A stretch of DNA of 64,000 bases from Pseudomonas wayambapalatensis (GTDB lineage Bacteria; Pseudomonadota; Gammaproteobacteria; Pseudomonadales; Pseudomonadaceae), in contig CP077096.1 of NCBI GenBank assembly GCA_014268975.2, positions 3,819,501 through 3,883,500 of the forward strand, read 5' to 3'. This document shows positions 8,991-18,141 of the stretch, piece by piece (position 1 is the stretch's first letter; each line of letters begins with the position of its first letter). Below the pieces are notes generated by a model. It was not told where the DNA came from. It saw only the letters and a program-made list of their open reading frames with translations, and did not search any database. The translations under genes and the position numbers were made by a program.

Positions 8991-9020
8991 CGAAACAGGC
9001 CGCATAAGCGGCCTGTTTCG
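8991..9020. terminator. Bidirectional terminator between the patatin gene and ppiD
   Basis: 13-bp perfect stem CGAAACAGGCCGC (8991-9003) and its complement (9008-9020) with an ATAA loop. It lies between two converging stop codons (8926 and 9036), so it can serve both genes. Confidence 0.85.
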
Positions 9021-9035
9021 TTACGACGACAGCAC

Positions 9036-10907
9036 TCAGTAACGGGTGATGTCGGCGCTGGCTTCCAGTTGCTTGCGGAAGGCTGCAAAGTCCTGCTGGC
9101 CGGCGCGCGAAGCGAGGTAGCGACGAATCTGCACCTTCTCCTCGTCAGAGGCGGCAGCACCTTCGTTGACACCCTTGAGCTGCAGTACGACCAGGCTGCC
9201 GTCACCCAGGACGACACTGCCGTAGACCGGCTTGTCCTTGGACTCAGGCTTGGCCATGCGGAACGCGGCCTGCAGTTCGGCCGGGTCGATGCCTTCCTGG
9301 CTGCGGGTCACCGCCTCCTGCACCTTCCACTTCTGCCCTTCGTAGTCGGCGCCCTTGGCGATCGACCCATCACGCAGGCCGGCAATCAGCTTGTCCGCCT
9401 TGGCCTTGAGCTCGGCGGTCGCCTTCTCCTTGGCCAAGTGTTCGCTGATGTTCTTCGACACGGCTTCCAGCGCCAGTTGCTCCGGCTTGCGGTGCTCTTT
9501 CACACGCAGGACCACCACGGTTTCAGGGTCCAGCTCCAGGGCAGTGCTGTTGGCGCCTTCGTCCATCACCTCTTCACTGAACGCCGCCTGGATCACCGAA
9601 CGGTTGGCGGTGATGCCCTCGCCGCCTTCACGGCCGAACGGTGCCGAAGTCTGTACCTTCAAGCCCAGCTCCTGCGCAGGTTGCGCCAGGTCGGAGGCTT
9701 CGAAGGCCGAGTCTTCCAGTTGCTTGGTGACTTCGACGAACTTCTGCTCGACCTGCTGGGTTTTCAGCTCGTGGGTCAGCTTGTCCTTCAGGCTGGCGAA
9801 GGTCGGCACTTCAGGTGCCTCGACACCCAGCAGCTTGATCAGGTGGTAACCGTACTCGGTGCGAACCGGTGCCGACACCTGGTCCTTGTTCAACTTGTAC
9901 AGGGCATCCTCGAAGGCCGGGTCATAGACACCCGGACCTGCAAAGCCGAGGTCACCGCCATTGGCCGCCGAGCCCGGGTCCTGGGAGAACTCCTTGGCCA
10001 ACTTGGCGAAGTCCTCGCCCTTGGACAGGCGCTGCTGAATTTCTTCGATGCGGGCCTTGGCCTGGGCGTCGTCGGTCTTGCCGTTGACTTCGATCAGGAT
10101 GTGCGCAGCGCGGCGCTGCTCCGCGAGGTTGGCGATTTCCTTTTCGTACAGCGCCTTGAGCTCGTCTTCGTTGACCGAAACCTGGTCGAAGAACGCAGCC
10201 TTCTTCAGCTCAATGTAATCGATGACCACCTGATCAGGGGTCATGAATTCCTTGGCGTGCTGGTCGTAATGGGCCTTGACCTCTTCATCGCTCACCTTGA
10301 CCGCAGCCGGGTTGGCCTTGAAGGTCAGCGAAGCGAAATCGCGGGTCTGGTTCTCCAGACGGGCGAAGGCGTCGACTTGCTTGTCGGTAACGAAGCTGCT
10401 GCCTGCCAGGCCGGTACGCAGCTGGCCGATGAGCATTTCCTGGGCGAGCATTTCACGGAACTGCATGCGACCGTAGCCCATCTGGCGGATGACGGCGTCA
10501 AAGCGCTCGGCGCTGAACTTGCCATCGACCTGGAACTCAGGCGTCTGCAGGATCAACTGATCCAGTGCAGCTTCGGAGAAAGCGAACTTGGCGTCTTCGG
10601 CGCCCTGCAACAGCAGCTTGCGATCGATCAGCCCCTTGAGCGCGGCTTCACGCAGCATCTTCTCGTCCAGCATCGCCGGATCGAAATCCTTGCCCAACTG
10701 TTGCATCAGCTGGCGGCGCTGCATGTCGACGGCCTGGCTCAGCTCGTTCTGGCTGATGGTCTGGCCATTGACCTTGGCGGCATCCTGGCTGTGGCTGGCG
10801 GCCTGGAAGATGGCCTCGAAACCGGTCAGTGCCATCAGCACGACGATGAGGCCAATGATGGTCTTGGCAATCCAACCCTGTGAATTGTCCCTGATATTCT
10901 GCAGCAT
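9036..10907 (-). CDS. ppiD: Periplasmic folding chaperone / peptidyl-prolyl isomerase PpiD
   Basis: 623 residues. A short cytoplasmic N-terminus (MLQNIRDNSQGW) precedes one membrane anchor (about 15-36, IIGLIVVLMALTGFEAIF). A SurA-like N-terminal chaperone region follows, then a parvulin domain (about 260-360) with the family motif RRAAHILIEV, DPGSAANGGDLGF and TEYGYHLIKL, and a C-terminal chaperone region. This is the PpiD architecture: a SecYEG-associated, membrane-anchored chaperone for proteins emerging into the periplasm. The ATG at 10905-10907 has GGGGGAC upstream. It follows hupB on the same strand, as in other gamma-proteobacteria, but a terminator separates them. Confidence 0.95.
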   Translation of the reverse strand: MLQNIRDNSQGWIAKTIIGLIVVLMALTGFEAIFQAASHSQDAAKVNGQTISQNELSQAVDMQRRQLMQQLGKDFDPAMLDEKMLREAALKGLIDRKLLLQGAEDAKFAFSEAALDQLILQTPEFQVDGKFSAERFDAVIRQMGYGRMQFREMLAQEMLIGQLRTGLAGSSFVTDKQVDAFARLENQTRDFASLTFKANPAAVKVSDEEVKAHYDQHAKEFMTPDQVVIDYIELKKAAFFDQVSVNEDELKALYEKEIANLAEQRRAAHILIEVNGKTDDAQAKARIEEIQQRLSKGEDFAKLAKEFSQDPGSAANGGDLGFAGPGVYDPAFEDALYKLNKDQVSAPVRTEYGYHLIKLLGVEAPEVPTFASLKDKLTHELKTQQVEQKFVEVTKQLEDSAFEASDLAQPAQELGLKVQTSAPFGREGGEGITANRSVIQAAFSEEVMDEGANSTALELDPETVVVLRVKEHRKPEQLALEAVSKNISEHLAKEKATAELKAKADKLIAGLRDGSIAKGADYEGQKWKVQEAVTRSQEGIDPAELQAAFRMAKPESKDKPVYGSVVLGDGSLVVLQLKGVNEGAAASDEEKVQIRRYLASRAGQQDFAAFRKQLEASADITRY

Positions 10908-10975
10908 GCGTCCCCCAGAAACGGTCGTACCACTGCATCGACAACCGCGGAGAGTGGGTAGAATCCTGATAAAAG

Positions 10976-11001
10976 AAAGGCGCATCCGAGGATGCGCCTT
11001 T
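10976..11001 (-). terminator. Intrinsic terminator after hupB
   Basis: 11-bp stem AAAGGCGCATC / GATGCGCCTTT with a 4-base loop, followed on the minus strand by CTTTT. It lies between hupB and ppiD. Confidence 0.85.
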
Positions 11002-11091
11002 TCTTAGCAAACGTGGCAGGCGGGAACGTTTGCGGCCCCCGCCGCTACGTGCTCGGACCTGGCCAGGCCGGGTCCGGCTGAAAGAGACGAC

Positions 11092-11364
11092 TTAGTTGAC
11101 GGCGTCTTTCAGGCCTTTGCCAGCTTTGAAGCCTGGAACCTTGGCAGCAGCGATCTTGATCGCCTTGCCGGTTTGTGGGTTACGGCCGGTGCGCTCAGCG
11201 CGCTCCTTGACGGAGAAGGTACCAAAGCCAACCAGAACGACGTCGTCGCCTGCTTTCAGGGCACCGGTTACGGAGTCAATTACTGCGTCCAGCGCGCGGC
11301 CGGCTACAGCTTTCGGGATGTCAGCAGAAGCGGCGATAGCGTCAATCAGTTCCGACTTGTTCAC
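11092..11364 (-). CDS. hupB: DNA-binding protein HU-beta
   Basis: 90 residues, a full-length HU subunit: MNKSELIDAIAASADIPKA, then FGTFSVKERAERTGRNPQTG (the DNA-contacting arm with the conserved RNPQTG and its tip Pro) and AAKVPGFKAGKGLKDAVN. It bends and compacts DNA as a homo- or heterodimer. Position immediately downstream of lon is conserved in pseudomonads. It has its own promoter (11463-11492) and a terminator at 10976-11001, and AGGGGAC lies before the start. Confidence 0.97.
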   Translation of the reverse strand: MNKSELIDAIAASADIPKAVAGRALDAVIDSVTGALKAGDDVVLVGFGTFSVKERAERTGRNPQTGKAIKIAAAKVPGFKAGKGLKDAVN

Positions 11365-11462
11365 TCTAAGTCCCCTTATTTCTCTATTGAGTTTGTTTCT
11401 AAGTATGTAATGAAAAGCTTATGAAACGATCATTGGGTGGTCTGTTGACACTGGCGTGCCGC

Positions 11463-11492
11463 TTTATAGCAAGGCCCCGAAAAAGCTGTCAA
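11463..11492 (-). promoter_or_regulatory. Sigma70 promoter of hupB
   Basis: On the minus strand TTGACA (11487-11492) and TATAAA (11463-11468) are separated by 18 bases, a near-consensus housekeeping promoter. It predicts a leader of about 90 bases before hupB and lies after the lon stop codon. Confidence 0.8.
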
Positions 11493-11516
11493 CCAAAGGC
11501 CCCAATGAGATACGAA

Positions 11517-13913
11517 CTAGTGCGTGCTAATTCTTTCCTTAGCATCGCTGTCGCGCTTCTCTTCTTTCGCGACAATCTCCGGAGCCACATCTGGCAAGGG
11601 CTCCGGGGCGTATTGCAGCGCAATTTGCAGGACCTCGTCAATCCATTTAACCGGTTTGATTTGCAGATCCTGTTTTATATTTTCAGGAATCTCCTTCAGG
11701 TCACGCACATTTTCCTCGGGAATGATGACTGTCTTGATCCCGCCGCGGTGCGCCGCAAGCAGTTTTTCCTTCAGCCCACCGATGGCAAGCACCTGGCCGC
11801 GCAGGGTGATTTCACCGGTCATCGCCACGTCGGCACGCACCGGAATCTGGGTCAGCGCCGAGACCAGTGCAGTGCACATGCCGATACCGGCACTCGGGCC
11901 ATCCTTGGGCGTAGCGCCCTCAGGCATGTGGATGTGCACGTCGTGCTTCTCGTGGAAATCGGCAGCGATGCCCAGGCTGCGGGCGCGGCTGCGTACCACG
12001 GTCTGCGCGGCGGTGATCGATTCGACCATGACATCGCCGAGCGAGCCGGTCTTGATCAACTGCCCCTTGCCCGGAATCACCACCGCCTCGATGGTCAGCA
12101 GTTCACCGCCGACCTGGGTCCAGGCAAGGCCTGTGACCTGGCCGATCTGGTCCTGGGTTTCGGCCAGACCATAACGGAACTTGCGCACACCCAGCAGGTG
12201 TTCGAGCTGCTCGCCGGTGACCTTGACCTTCACCTGCTTGTTGCCGGCATGCTCCTTGACCACCTTGCGGCAGACCTTGGCAATCTGGCGCTCCAGGCCA
12301 CGCACACCGGCCTCTCGAGTGTAGTAGCGGATGATGTCGCGGATCGCGGCGACATCGACTTCCAGCTCTTCCTTCTTGAGGCCGTTGGCCTTGACCTGCT
12401 TGGGCACCAGGTACTTGACCGCAATGTTGACCTTCTCGTCCTCGGTGTAGCCTGGCAGACGAATGATCTCCATCCGGTCCAGCAACGCTGGCGGGATGTT
12501 CATCGAGTTGGAGGTGCACAGGAACATCACGTCCGAGAGGTCGTAGTCGACTTCCAGGTAGTGATCGTTGAAGTTGTGGTTCTGCTCGGGATCGAGCACT
12601 TCCAGCAGTGCCGAGGCGGGATCGCCGCGCATGTCACTGCCCATCTTGTCGATTTCGTCGAGCAGGAACAGCGGGTTGCGCACCCCGACCTTGGTCATCT
12701 TTTGGATCAGACGCCCCGGCATCGAGCCGATGTAGGTACGGCGGTGGCCACGGATCTCGGCCTCGTCACGCACACCGCCCAAGGCCATGCGCACGAACTT
12801 GCGGTTGGTGGCGGAGGCGATCGACTCGGCCAGCGACGTCTTGCCCACGCCGGGCGGACCGACCAGGCACAGCACGGGGCCGCGGATCTTCTTCACGCGC
12901 TTCTGGACTGCGAGGTACTCGAGGATACGCTCCTTCACCTCTTCCAGGCCGTAGTGGTCGGAATCGAGGATCTCCTCGGCCTTGGCCAGGTCCAGACGCA
13001 CCTTGCTCTGGGCTTTCCAGGGCACCTGCACCAGCCAGTCGAGGTAAGAGCGTACCACCGTGGCCTCGGCGGACATCGGCGACATCTGCTTGAGCTTGTT
13101 CAGCTCGGCCTGGGCCTTGGTCAGGGCATCCTTGGGCAGGCCAGCGGCATCGATACGCTTTTTCAGCTCTTCGACTTCGTTGTGGCCTTCATCACCATCA
13201 CCGAGCTCCTTCTGAATGGCCTTCATCTGCTCATTCAGGTAGTACTCGCGCTGGCTGCGCTCCATCTGCTTCTTGACCCGGCCACGGATGCGTTTCTCGA
13301 CCTGCAGCAGGTCGATTTCGGCGTCCAGCAGCGCCAGCACGTGCTCGACACGGGCCGACAGGTCGATGATCTCGAGGATTTCCTGCTTCTGTTCGATCTT
13401 CAGCGCCATGTGCGCGGCCATGGTATCGACCAGGCGCCCCGGCTCTTCGATGCTGTTGAGCGATGACAGCACTTCGGCAGGCACTTTCTTGCCCAGCTGA
13501 ACGTACTGTTCGAACTGCGACAGCAGGCTGCGCAGGAACACTTCGGACTCGCGCTCAGCCGCCTCGACCTCGTCGATCAGGCTGACTTCGGCGCGAACGT
13601 GGCCTTCGACCTCGGTGAAGCGCTCGACCGCACCGCGCTGCTCGCCTTCGACCAGCACCTTGACGGTGCCATCAGGCAGCTTGAGCAGTTGCAGGACGGT
13701 AGCAATGGTGCCGACGCGATACAGGGCATCTTCGCCCGGATCGTCGTCGGCCGGGTTCTTCTGGGCCAGCAGGAGGATCTGCTTTTCGCCCGTCATCGCG
13801 GCCTCTAGGGCTTCGATGGACTTCTCGCGTCCCACGAACAGCGGGATAACCATGTGCGGATAAACGACGACATCGCGCAATGGCAAAAGAGGCAAGTCGA
13901 GGGTGGTCTTCAT
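11517..13913 (-). CDS. lon: ATP-dependent protease Lon
   Basis: 798 residues in the standard LonA order: N-terminal substrate domain (starting MKTTLDLPLLPLRDVVVYPH), AAA+ module with Walker A GPPGVGKT and Walker B FLLDEIDK, and C-terminal protease with the catalytic Ser in PKDGPSAGIGMCTAL and the Lys in KEKLLAAHRGGIK. It degrades misfolded and regulatory proteins in the cytoplasm. The ATG at 13911-13913 has GAGG upstream; a longer open frame upstream is not used by the family. It lies between clpX and hupB. A possible heat-shock promoter is at 13971-14003. Confidence 0.97.
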   Translation of the reverse strand: MKTTLDLPLLPLRDVVVYPHMVIPLFVGREKSIEALEAAMTGEKQILLLAQKNPADDDPGEDALYRVGTIATVLQLLKLPDGTVKVLVEGEQRGAVERFTEVEGHVRAEVSLIDEVEAAERESEVFLRSLLSQFEQYVQLGKKVPAEVLSSLNSIEEPGRLVDTMAAHMALKIEQKQEILEIIDLSARVEHVLALLDAEIDLLQVEKRIRGRVKKQMERSQREYYLNEQMKAIQKELGDGDEGHNEVEELKKRIDAAGLPKDALTKAQAELNKLKQMSPMSAEATVVRSYLDWLVQVPWKAQSKVRLDLAKAEEILDSDHYGLEEVKERILEYLAVQKRVKKIRGPVLCLVGPPGVGKTSLAESIASATNRKFVRMALGGVRDEAEIRGHRRTYIGSMPGRLIQKMTKVGVRNPLFLLDEIDKMGSDMRGDPASALLEVLDPEQNHNFNDHYLEVDYDLSDVMFLCTSNSMNIPPALLDRMEIIRLPGYTEDEKVNIAVKYLVPKQVKANGLKKEELEVDVAAIRDIIRYYTREAGVRGLERQIAKVCRKVVKEHAGNKQVKVKVTGEQLEHLLGVRKFRYGLAETQDQIGQVTGLAWTQVGGELLTIEAVVIPGKGQLIKTGSLGDVMVESITAAQTVVRSRARSLGIAADFHEKHDVHIHMPEGATPKDGPSAGIGMCTALVSALTQIPVRADVAMTGEITLRGQVLAIGGLKEKLLAAHRGGIKTVIIPEENVRDLKEIPENIKQDLQIKPVKWIDEVLQIALQYAPEPLPDVAPEIVAKEEKRDSDAKERISTH

Positions 13914-13970
13914 GATTTCGCCTCTACAGCGGCCTTGGGGCCGGAAACCGGTGGAAATAGTGCTTGGAGC

Positions 13971-14003
13971 TAATGTGGGGGCAGGTCCGCAAAAATACAA
14001 GCC
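13971..14003 (-). promoter_or_regulatory. Possible sigma32-type promoter of lon
   Basis: On the minus strand GGCTTGT, then about 15 bases, then CCCCCACATTA. This resembles the heat-shock consensus (CTTGAA and CCCCATNT) but imperfectly. Position about 60 bases before the lon start fits. Inference only. Confidence 0.4.
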
Positions 14004-14019
14004 GCTGGCGCCAGAAAAG

Positions 14020-14047
14020 CAGAAAGGGGCCCATGGGCCCCTTTCTG
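14020..14047. terminator. Terminator after clpX (28-bp perfect palindrome)
   Basis: The sequence from 14020 to 14047 equals its own reverse complement, centred on CCCATGGG with AGAAAGG/CCTTTCT outer arms. On the minus strand it lies just after the clpX stop at 14071. There is only a modest T-rich tail. Confidence 0.75.
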
Positions 14048-14070
14048 TTTCAACGTGTCAGGCGTGCGAC

Positions 14071-15354
14071 TCAGGCGTCAGGCACGGCCTTGGCTTGCGG
14101 CTCGCTGTTCTCGTAGATCAGCAGCGGCTGCGAAGTACCGTCGATAACGCTCTCGTCGATCACCACCTTGCTGACATCCTTCTGCGAAGGAATCTCGTAC
14201 ATGGTGTCGAGCAGCACGCCTTCGAGGATCGAACGCAGGCCACGGGCGCCGGTCTTGCGCTCCAGAGCCTTGCGAGCAACGGCCTTGAGGGCGTCGCTGC
14301 GGAACTCGAGGTCCACGCTTTCCATCTCGAACAGCTTGGCGTATTGCTTGGTCAGGGCGTTCTTCGGCTCGGTGAGAATCTGCATCAAGGCAGCTTCGTC
14401 CAGCTCGTCGAGCGTGGCCAGAACCGGCAAGCGACCGACGAATTCCGGAATCAGGCCAAACTTGACCAGATCGTCCGGCTCGACTTCGCGCAGCGACTCA
14501 CCCACCTTCTTGCCTTCCTGCTTGCTGCGCACTTGCGCGCCGAATCCGATACCACCTTTGGTGGAGCGGTTCTGGATGACCTTCTCGAGACCCGAGAATG
14601 CGCCACCGCAGATGAACAGGATGTTACGCGTGTCGACCTGCAGGAACTCCTGCTGCGGGTGCTTGCGGCCACCCTGGGGCGGCACGGAGGCCACGGTGCC
14701 CTCGATCAGCTTCAGCAATGCCTGCTGCACGCCTTCGCCCGAAACGTCACGGGTGATGGACGGGTTGTCCGACTTGCGCGAGATCTTGTCGATCTCGTCG
14801 ATGTAGACGATGCCCATCTGGGCCTTTTCCACATCGTAGTCGCACTTCTGCAACAGCTTCTGAATGATGTTCTCGACGTCCTCACCCACATAACCGGCTT
14901 CGGTCAGGGTGGTGGCGTCGGCAATGGTGAACGGCACGTTCAACAGGCGCGCAAGGGTTTCGGCGAGCAGGGTCTTGCCCGAGCCGGTAGGCCCGATCAG
15001 GAGGATGTTGCTCTTGCCGAGTTCGACCTCGTCGCCCTTCTTGTCACGCTGGTTCAGGCGCTTGTAGTGGTTGTACACCGCTACGGCAAGCACCTTCTTG
15101 GCGCGCTCCTGACCAATGACGTACTGGTCCAGGATGCCGCTGATTTCTTTCGGCGAAGGTAGTTTGTGCGCGTTGCTCTCGGCCTGGGCTTCCTGCACCT
15201 CCTCTCGGATGATGTCGTTGCACAGGTCGACGCACTCGTCGCAGATAAATACCGAGGGCCCGGCAATCAATTTGCGCACTTCGTGCTGGCTTTTGCCGCA
15301 GAAGGAGCAATAGAGCAATTTGCCGTTGTCCTCGCCGTTACGGGTGTCAGTCAT
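14071..15354 (-). CDS. clpX: ClpX, ATPase subunit of ClpXP protease
   Basis: 427 residues. The N-terminal C4 zinc finger (CSFCGKSQ and CDECVDLC) is followed by one AAA+ module with Walker A GPTGSGKT, the pore loop GYVGED, Walker B IVYIDEIDK and sensor 2 GARGLRSI; the IGF loop for ClpP docking is visible as IGFGAQV. The ATG at 15352-15354 gives the usual ClpX N-terminus MTDTRNGED; the open frame extends 15 codons upstream. It is 108 bases downstream of clpP and probably cotranscribed with it. Confidence 0.97.
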   Translation of the reverse strand: MTDTRNGEDNGKLLYCSFCGKSQHEVRKLIAGPSVFICDECVDLCNDIIREEVQEAQAESNAHKLPSPKEISGILDQYVIGQERAKKVLAVAVYNHYKRLNQRDKKGDEVELGKSNILLIGPTGSGKTLLAETLARLLNVPFTIADATTLTEAGYVGEDVENIIQKLLQKCDYDVEKAQMGIVYIDEIDKISRKSDNPSITRDVSGEGVQQALLKLIEGTVASVPPQGGRKHPQQEFLQVDTRNILFICGGAFSGLEKVIQNRSTKGGIGFGAQVRSKQEGKKVGESLREVEPDDLVKFGLIPEFVGRLPVLATLDELDEAALMQILTEPKNALTKQYAKLFEMESVDLEFRSDALKAVARKALERKTGARGLRSILEGVLLDTMYEIPSQKDVSKVVIDESVIDGTSQPLLIYENSEPQAKAVPDA

Positions 15355-15422
15355 TCGATCGATCCAATCCGGTAGGCTTGCAACACAAGATGAAGGCAAT
15401 TGCGGGCTTTTTCAAGTCCGCA

Positions 15423-15445
15423 GGCGGGCCCTTTCGGCGCCCGCC
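15423..15445 (-). terminator. Hairpin in the clpP-clpX gap
   Basis: 7-bp GC-only stem GGCGGGC / GCCCGCC with a 9-base loop in the intergenic stretch. On the minus strand it lies just after clpP and is followed by sequence containing TTGAAAAAGCCCG. It may attenuate read-through into clpX; a role is not certain. Confidence 0.4.
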
Positions 15446-15462
15446 CGCTCTGGCGCCTGGGC

Positions 15463-16104
15463 TCAGGATACCAGTTGCCGCTTGTCGTAGACCGAGTCGA
15501 CCAGGCCGTACTCGGCCGCGCGCGAGGCGCTCATGAAGTTGTCACGCTCGGTGTCGCGCTTGATGGTCTCGAGGTCCTGGCCGGTGTGGAAGGCCAGCAG
15601 CTCGTTCAGGCGCGCCTTGATGCTGAGGATTTCCTGGGCGTGGATCTCGATGTCGGTCGCCTGGCCCTGGAAGCCGCCCAGCGGCTGGTGAATCATCACG
15701 CGCGAGTTCGGCAGGCAGTGACGCTTGCCTGCCGCACCAGCGGCCAGCAGGAAGGCGCCCATGCTGCAGGCCTGGCCGATGCAGATCGTGGAGACGTCCG
15801 GCTTGATGAACTGCATGGTGTCGTAGATCGACATGCCTGCGGTGACCGAGCCACCCGGCGAGTTGATGTACAGATGGATATCCTTGTCCGGGTTTTCCGC
15901 TTCAAGGAACAGCAGCTGCGCCACAACCAGGTTGGCCATGTAGTCCTCTACAGGACCCACCAGGAAGATCACACGCTCCTTCAACAGGCGCGAGTAGATG
16001 TCGTAGGCACGTTCGCCACGGGCGGACTGCTCGATAACCATCGGGACCAGACCGCCTGCGGCCTGGATGTCAGAGCTCTGCTGAATATAAGAATTGCGGG
16101 ACAT
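15463..16104 (-). CDS. clpP: ClpP, serine protease subunit
   Basis: 213 residues with the catalytic triad of the S14 family: Ser in GQACSMGAFLL, His in RVMIHQPLGG, and Asp in the following helix region (IKRDTERDN). The N-terminus MSRNSYIQQSSDIQAAGG includes the processed propeptide type seen in pseudomonads. The tetradecameric barrel degrades substrates fed by ClpX or ClpA. The ATG at 16102-16104 is chosen by family length; an in-frame GTG three codons upstream has a better-spaced GGAG and remains possible. Confidence 0.96.
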   Translation of the reverse strand: MSRNSYIQQSSDIQAAGGLVPMVIEQSARGERAYDIYSRLLKERVIFLVGPVEDYMANLVVAQLLFLEAENPDKDIHLYINSPGGSVTAGMSIYDTMQFIKPDVSTICIGQACSMGAFLLAAGAAGKRHCLPNSRVMIHQPLGGFQGQATDIEIHAQEILSIKARLNELLAFHTGQDLETIKRDTERDNFMSASRAAEYGLVDSVYDKRQLVS

Positions 16105-16144
16105 GTCCTGCACTCACTCCCAAATAGTCATGGCTTTAATAACG

Positions 16145-16172
16145 CACAAGCCAGCCCGAAGGCTGGCTTGTG
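16145..16172. terminator. Terminator between tig and clpP
   Basis: 12-bp perfect stem CACAAGCCAGCC / GGCTGGCTTGTG with a CGAA tetraloop, located 24 bases after the tig stop. The T-tract is weak, so partial read-through into clpP is plausible. Confidence 0.75.
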
Positions 16173-16195
16173 GGGTTTCCTACGAGAGTAGCAAA

Positions 16196-17509
16196 TCACT
16201 CAGCTTCGGCAGGAGCCTGTGCTGGCTTGACAGCCTCTTCGTACGAGACCGACTTGTCGGTCACAGTCGCTTTCTGCAGGACAGTATCTACAACTTGCTC
16301 TTCCAGCACAACCGAACGGACTTCGTTCAGTTGCTGGTCGTTCTTGTAGTACCAGTTGATGACCTGCTCAGGCTCCTGGTAAGCGGAAGCCATTTCCTCG
16401 ATCATCTCGCGAACCTTGGCGTCGTCCGGCTTCAGTTCGAACTGCTTGACCACCTCGGCGACGATCAGGCCCAGAACCACGCGGCGCTTGGCTTGCTCTT
16501 CGAACAGCTCGGCCGGCAGTTGCTCAGGCTTGATGTTGCCACCGAACTGCTGGACAGCCTGCACGCGCAGACGGTTGACTTCGTTTTCCAGCAGGGCTTT
16601 CGGCACGTCGACCGGGTTGGCGGCCAGCAGACCGTCCATGACCTGGTTCTTGACCTTGGCCTTGATGGCCTGGCGCAGTTCACGCTCCATGTTCTTGCGA
16701 ACTTCGGTGCGGAAGCCTTCCAGGGTGGTTTCCTTGATGCCGAACTGGGCGAAGAAGGCTTCGTTCAGCTCTGGCAGCACAGGCGCGGAAACGCTGTTGA
16801 CGGTGATGGTGAACTCGGCGGCCTTGTTGGCCAGGTCCAGGTTCTGGTAGTCCTCGGGGAAGGTCACGTTGACAACGCGCTCTTCGCCGGCCTTGGCGCC
16901 AACCAGGCCATCTTCGAAGCCTGGGATCATGCGGCCGGAACCCAGCACCAGCTGGGTGCCCTTGGCCGAACCACCGGCGAAGGCCTCACCGTCGATCTTG
17001 CCGACGAAGTCGATGTTGACCTGGTCGTCTTTCTCGGCGGCACGCTCGACGGCTTCGAAACGGACGTTCTGCTTGCGCAGCACTTCCAGCATGTTGTCCA
17101 GGTCGGCGTCAGCGACGTCGGCGCTCAGGCGCTCGACGTTGATCGACTCGAAGCCGGCAACGGTGAATTCAGGGAAGACTTCGAAGATGGCGACGAACTC
17201 GAGGTCCTTGCCTTTCTCGAACGACTTGGGCTCCACAGCCGGGGCGCCAGCCGGGTTCAGCTTCTGCTCGACCACAGCTTCATAGAAGGAGGCCTGGACC
17301 AGGTCACCGAAGGCTTCCTGGCGGGCAGCGTCTTCGTAACGCTGACGAATAACGCTCATTGGCACCTTGCCTGGACGGAAGCCCGGGACCTTGGCGCGAC
17401 GGGCAGTCTGTTGCAGACGCTTGTTGACTTCGTTCTCGACGCGCTCGGCCGGAACGGCGATGGTCATGCGGCGCTCGAGAGCGGAAGTGTTTTCAACAGA
17501 AACTTGCAT
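16196..17509 (-). CDS. tig: Trigger factor, ribosome-associated chaperone
   Basis: 437 residues in the standard order: ribosome-binding domain with signature VPGFRPGKVP (about 43-52), FKBP-type isomerase domain (about 155-245, with VNIDFVGKIDGEAF and GSGRMIPGFEDGLVG), and a long helical C-terminal chaperone domain ending in an Ala/Pro-rich tail. It binds nascent chains at the exit tunnel. The ATG at 17507-17509 follows GAGGAATATCC. It is first gene of the tig-clpP-clpX-lon block. Confidence 0.97.
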   Translation of the reverse strand: MQVSVENTSALERRMTIAVPAERVENEVNKRLQQTARRAKVPGFRPGKVPMSVIRQRYEDAARQEAFGDLVQASFYEAVVEQKLNPAGAPAVEPKSFEKGKDLEFVAIFEVFPEFTVAGFESINVERLSADVADADLDNMLEVLRKQNVRFEAVERAAEKDDQVNIDFVGKIDGEAFAGGSAKGTQLVLGSGRMIPGFEDGLVGAKAGEERVVNVTFPEDYQNLDLANKAAEFTITVNSVSAPVLPELNEAFFAQFGIKETTLEGFRTEVRKNMERELRQAIKAKVKNQVMDGLLAANPVDVPKALLENEVNRLRVQAVQQFGGNIKPEQLPAELFEEQAKRRVVLGLIVAEVVKQFELKPDDAKVREMIEEMASAYQEPEQVINWYYKNDQQLNEVRSVVLEEQVVDTVLQKATVTDKSVSYEEAVKPAQAPAEAE

Positions 17510-17753
17510 GGATATTCCTCGTTGCACAGACGTTAGCCGGCGATAGCCCGACTCCAGAATCAAGGGCGAATATTCTAGTGACTCACGCACCAGAAGTCAC
17601 CCCACTCGGGACGACGGACAACCACGCCGGTCGATTTCGTTTACAGGCCGGCGCAAAAATGCGTCAGGCCTCGTTACTCAAGGGCTGCGCACCACTTTGG
17701 AGGGCGCACGCCGAAAAAACTTGTCAAACAGTTACAGCTGCAGAGCCGGCCCG

Positions 17754-18053
17754 TTACTGCGGGTCGATTTCATTGAACTGGCAATACTCTTCCCACGACA
17801 TGCCCAGCGCCTCGGCCACCTCGCGGTGAGTCTCCAGGCGCATGGCCTGCAATTGCTCCGGGCTTTCGGCGATCAACTGCAGGGCCAGTTCCCAGGGCTC
17901 GACACCCTGCTCTTGCGCCGCATCCTCGAACGCCCACTCGACTTGCTGAGCCTGCTCGCGCGCGTCAAGCTCGTGGATCTCCTCGAGCAATTGCGGGTTG
18001 GCCTCGCGAAATCGCTGCAGCGCCAACGCCTGGCGCGCTTCTTTGGCAATCAT
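17754..18053 (-). CDS. Small conserved Pseudomonas protein (99 aa), possibly DUF6388-like
   Basis: 99 residues, acidic and all-helical in appearance, with Glu/Gln-rich amphipathic stretches (QRFREANPQLLEEIHELD) and a conserved-looking end ALGMSWEEYCQFNEI. There is no signal peptide or membrane segment. The tail resembles short DUF-type proteins common in pseudomonads (DUF6388 is my best guess), with no known activity. The ATG has CAGGGGAAAT upstream. It is likely monocistronic, with tig downstream on the same strand after 244 bases that show no clear gene. Confidence 0.65.
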   Translation of the reverse strand: MIAKEARQALALQRFREANPQLLEEIHELDAREQAQQVEWAFEDAAQEQGVEPWELALQLIAESPEQLQAMRLETHREVAEALGMSWEEYCQFNEIDPQ

Positions 18054-18141
18054 CGGTATTTCCCCTGCCGGTCACCGACCGGTGTTTCAACCGGCTGAAA
18101 TCTATCAGCTTTTATAGCGTTGCCACCAGAGGGCAAGCCCC

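Noticed and set aside
9069..10883. 604-residue open frame antisense to ppiD
   Set aside because: Its composition is shadow-like and has no domains; ppiD on the other strand has full-length family similarity.
17705..17735. TTGACA on the minus strand upstream of tig
   Set aside because: No -10 element is found at 16-18 bases, so I do not call a promoter.
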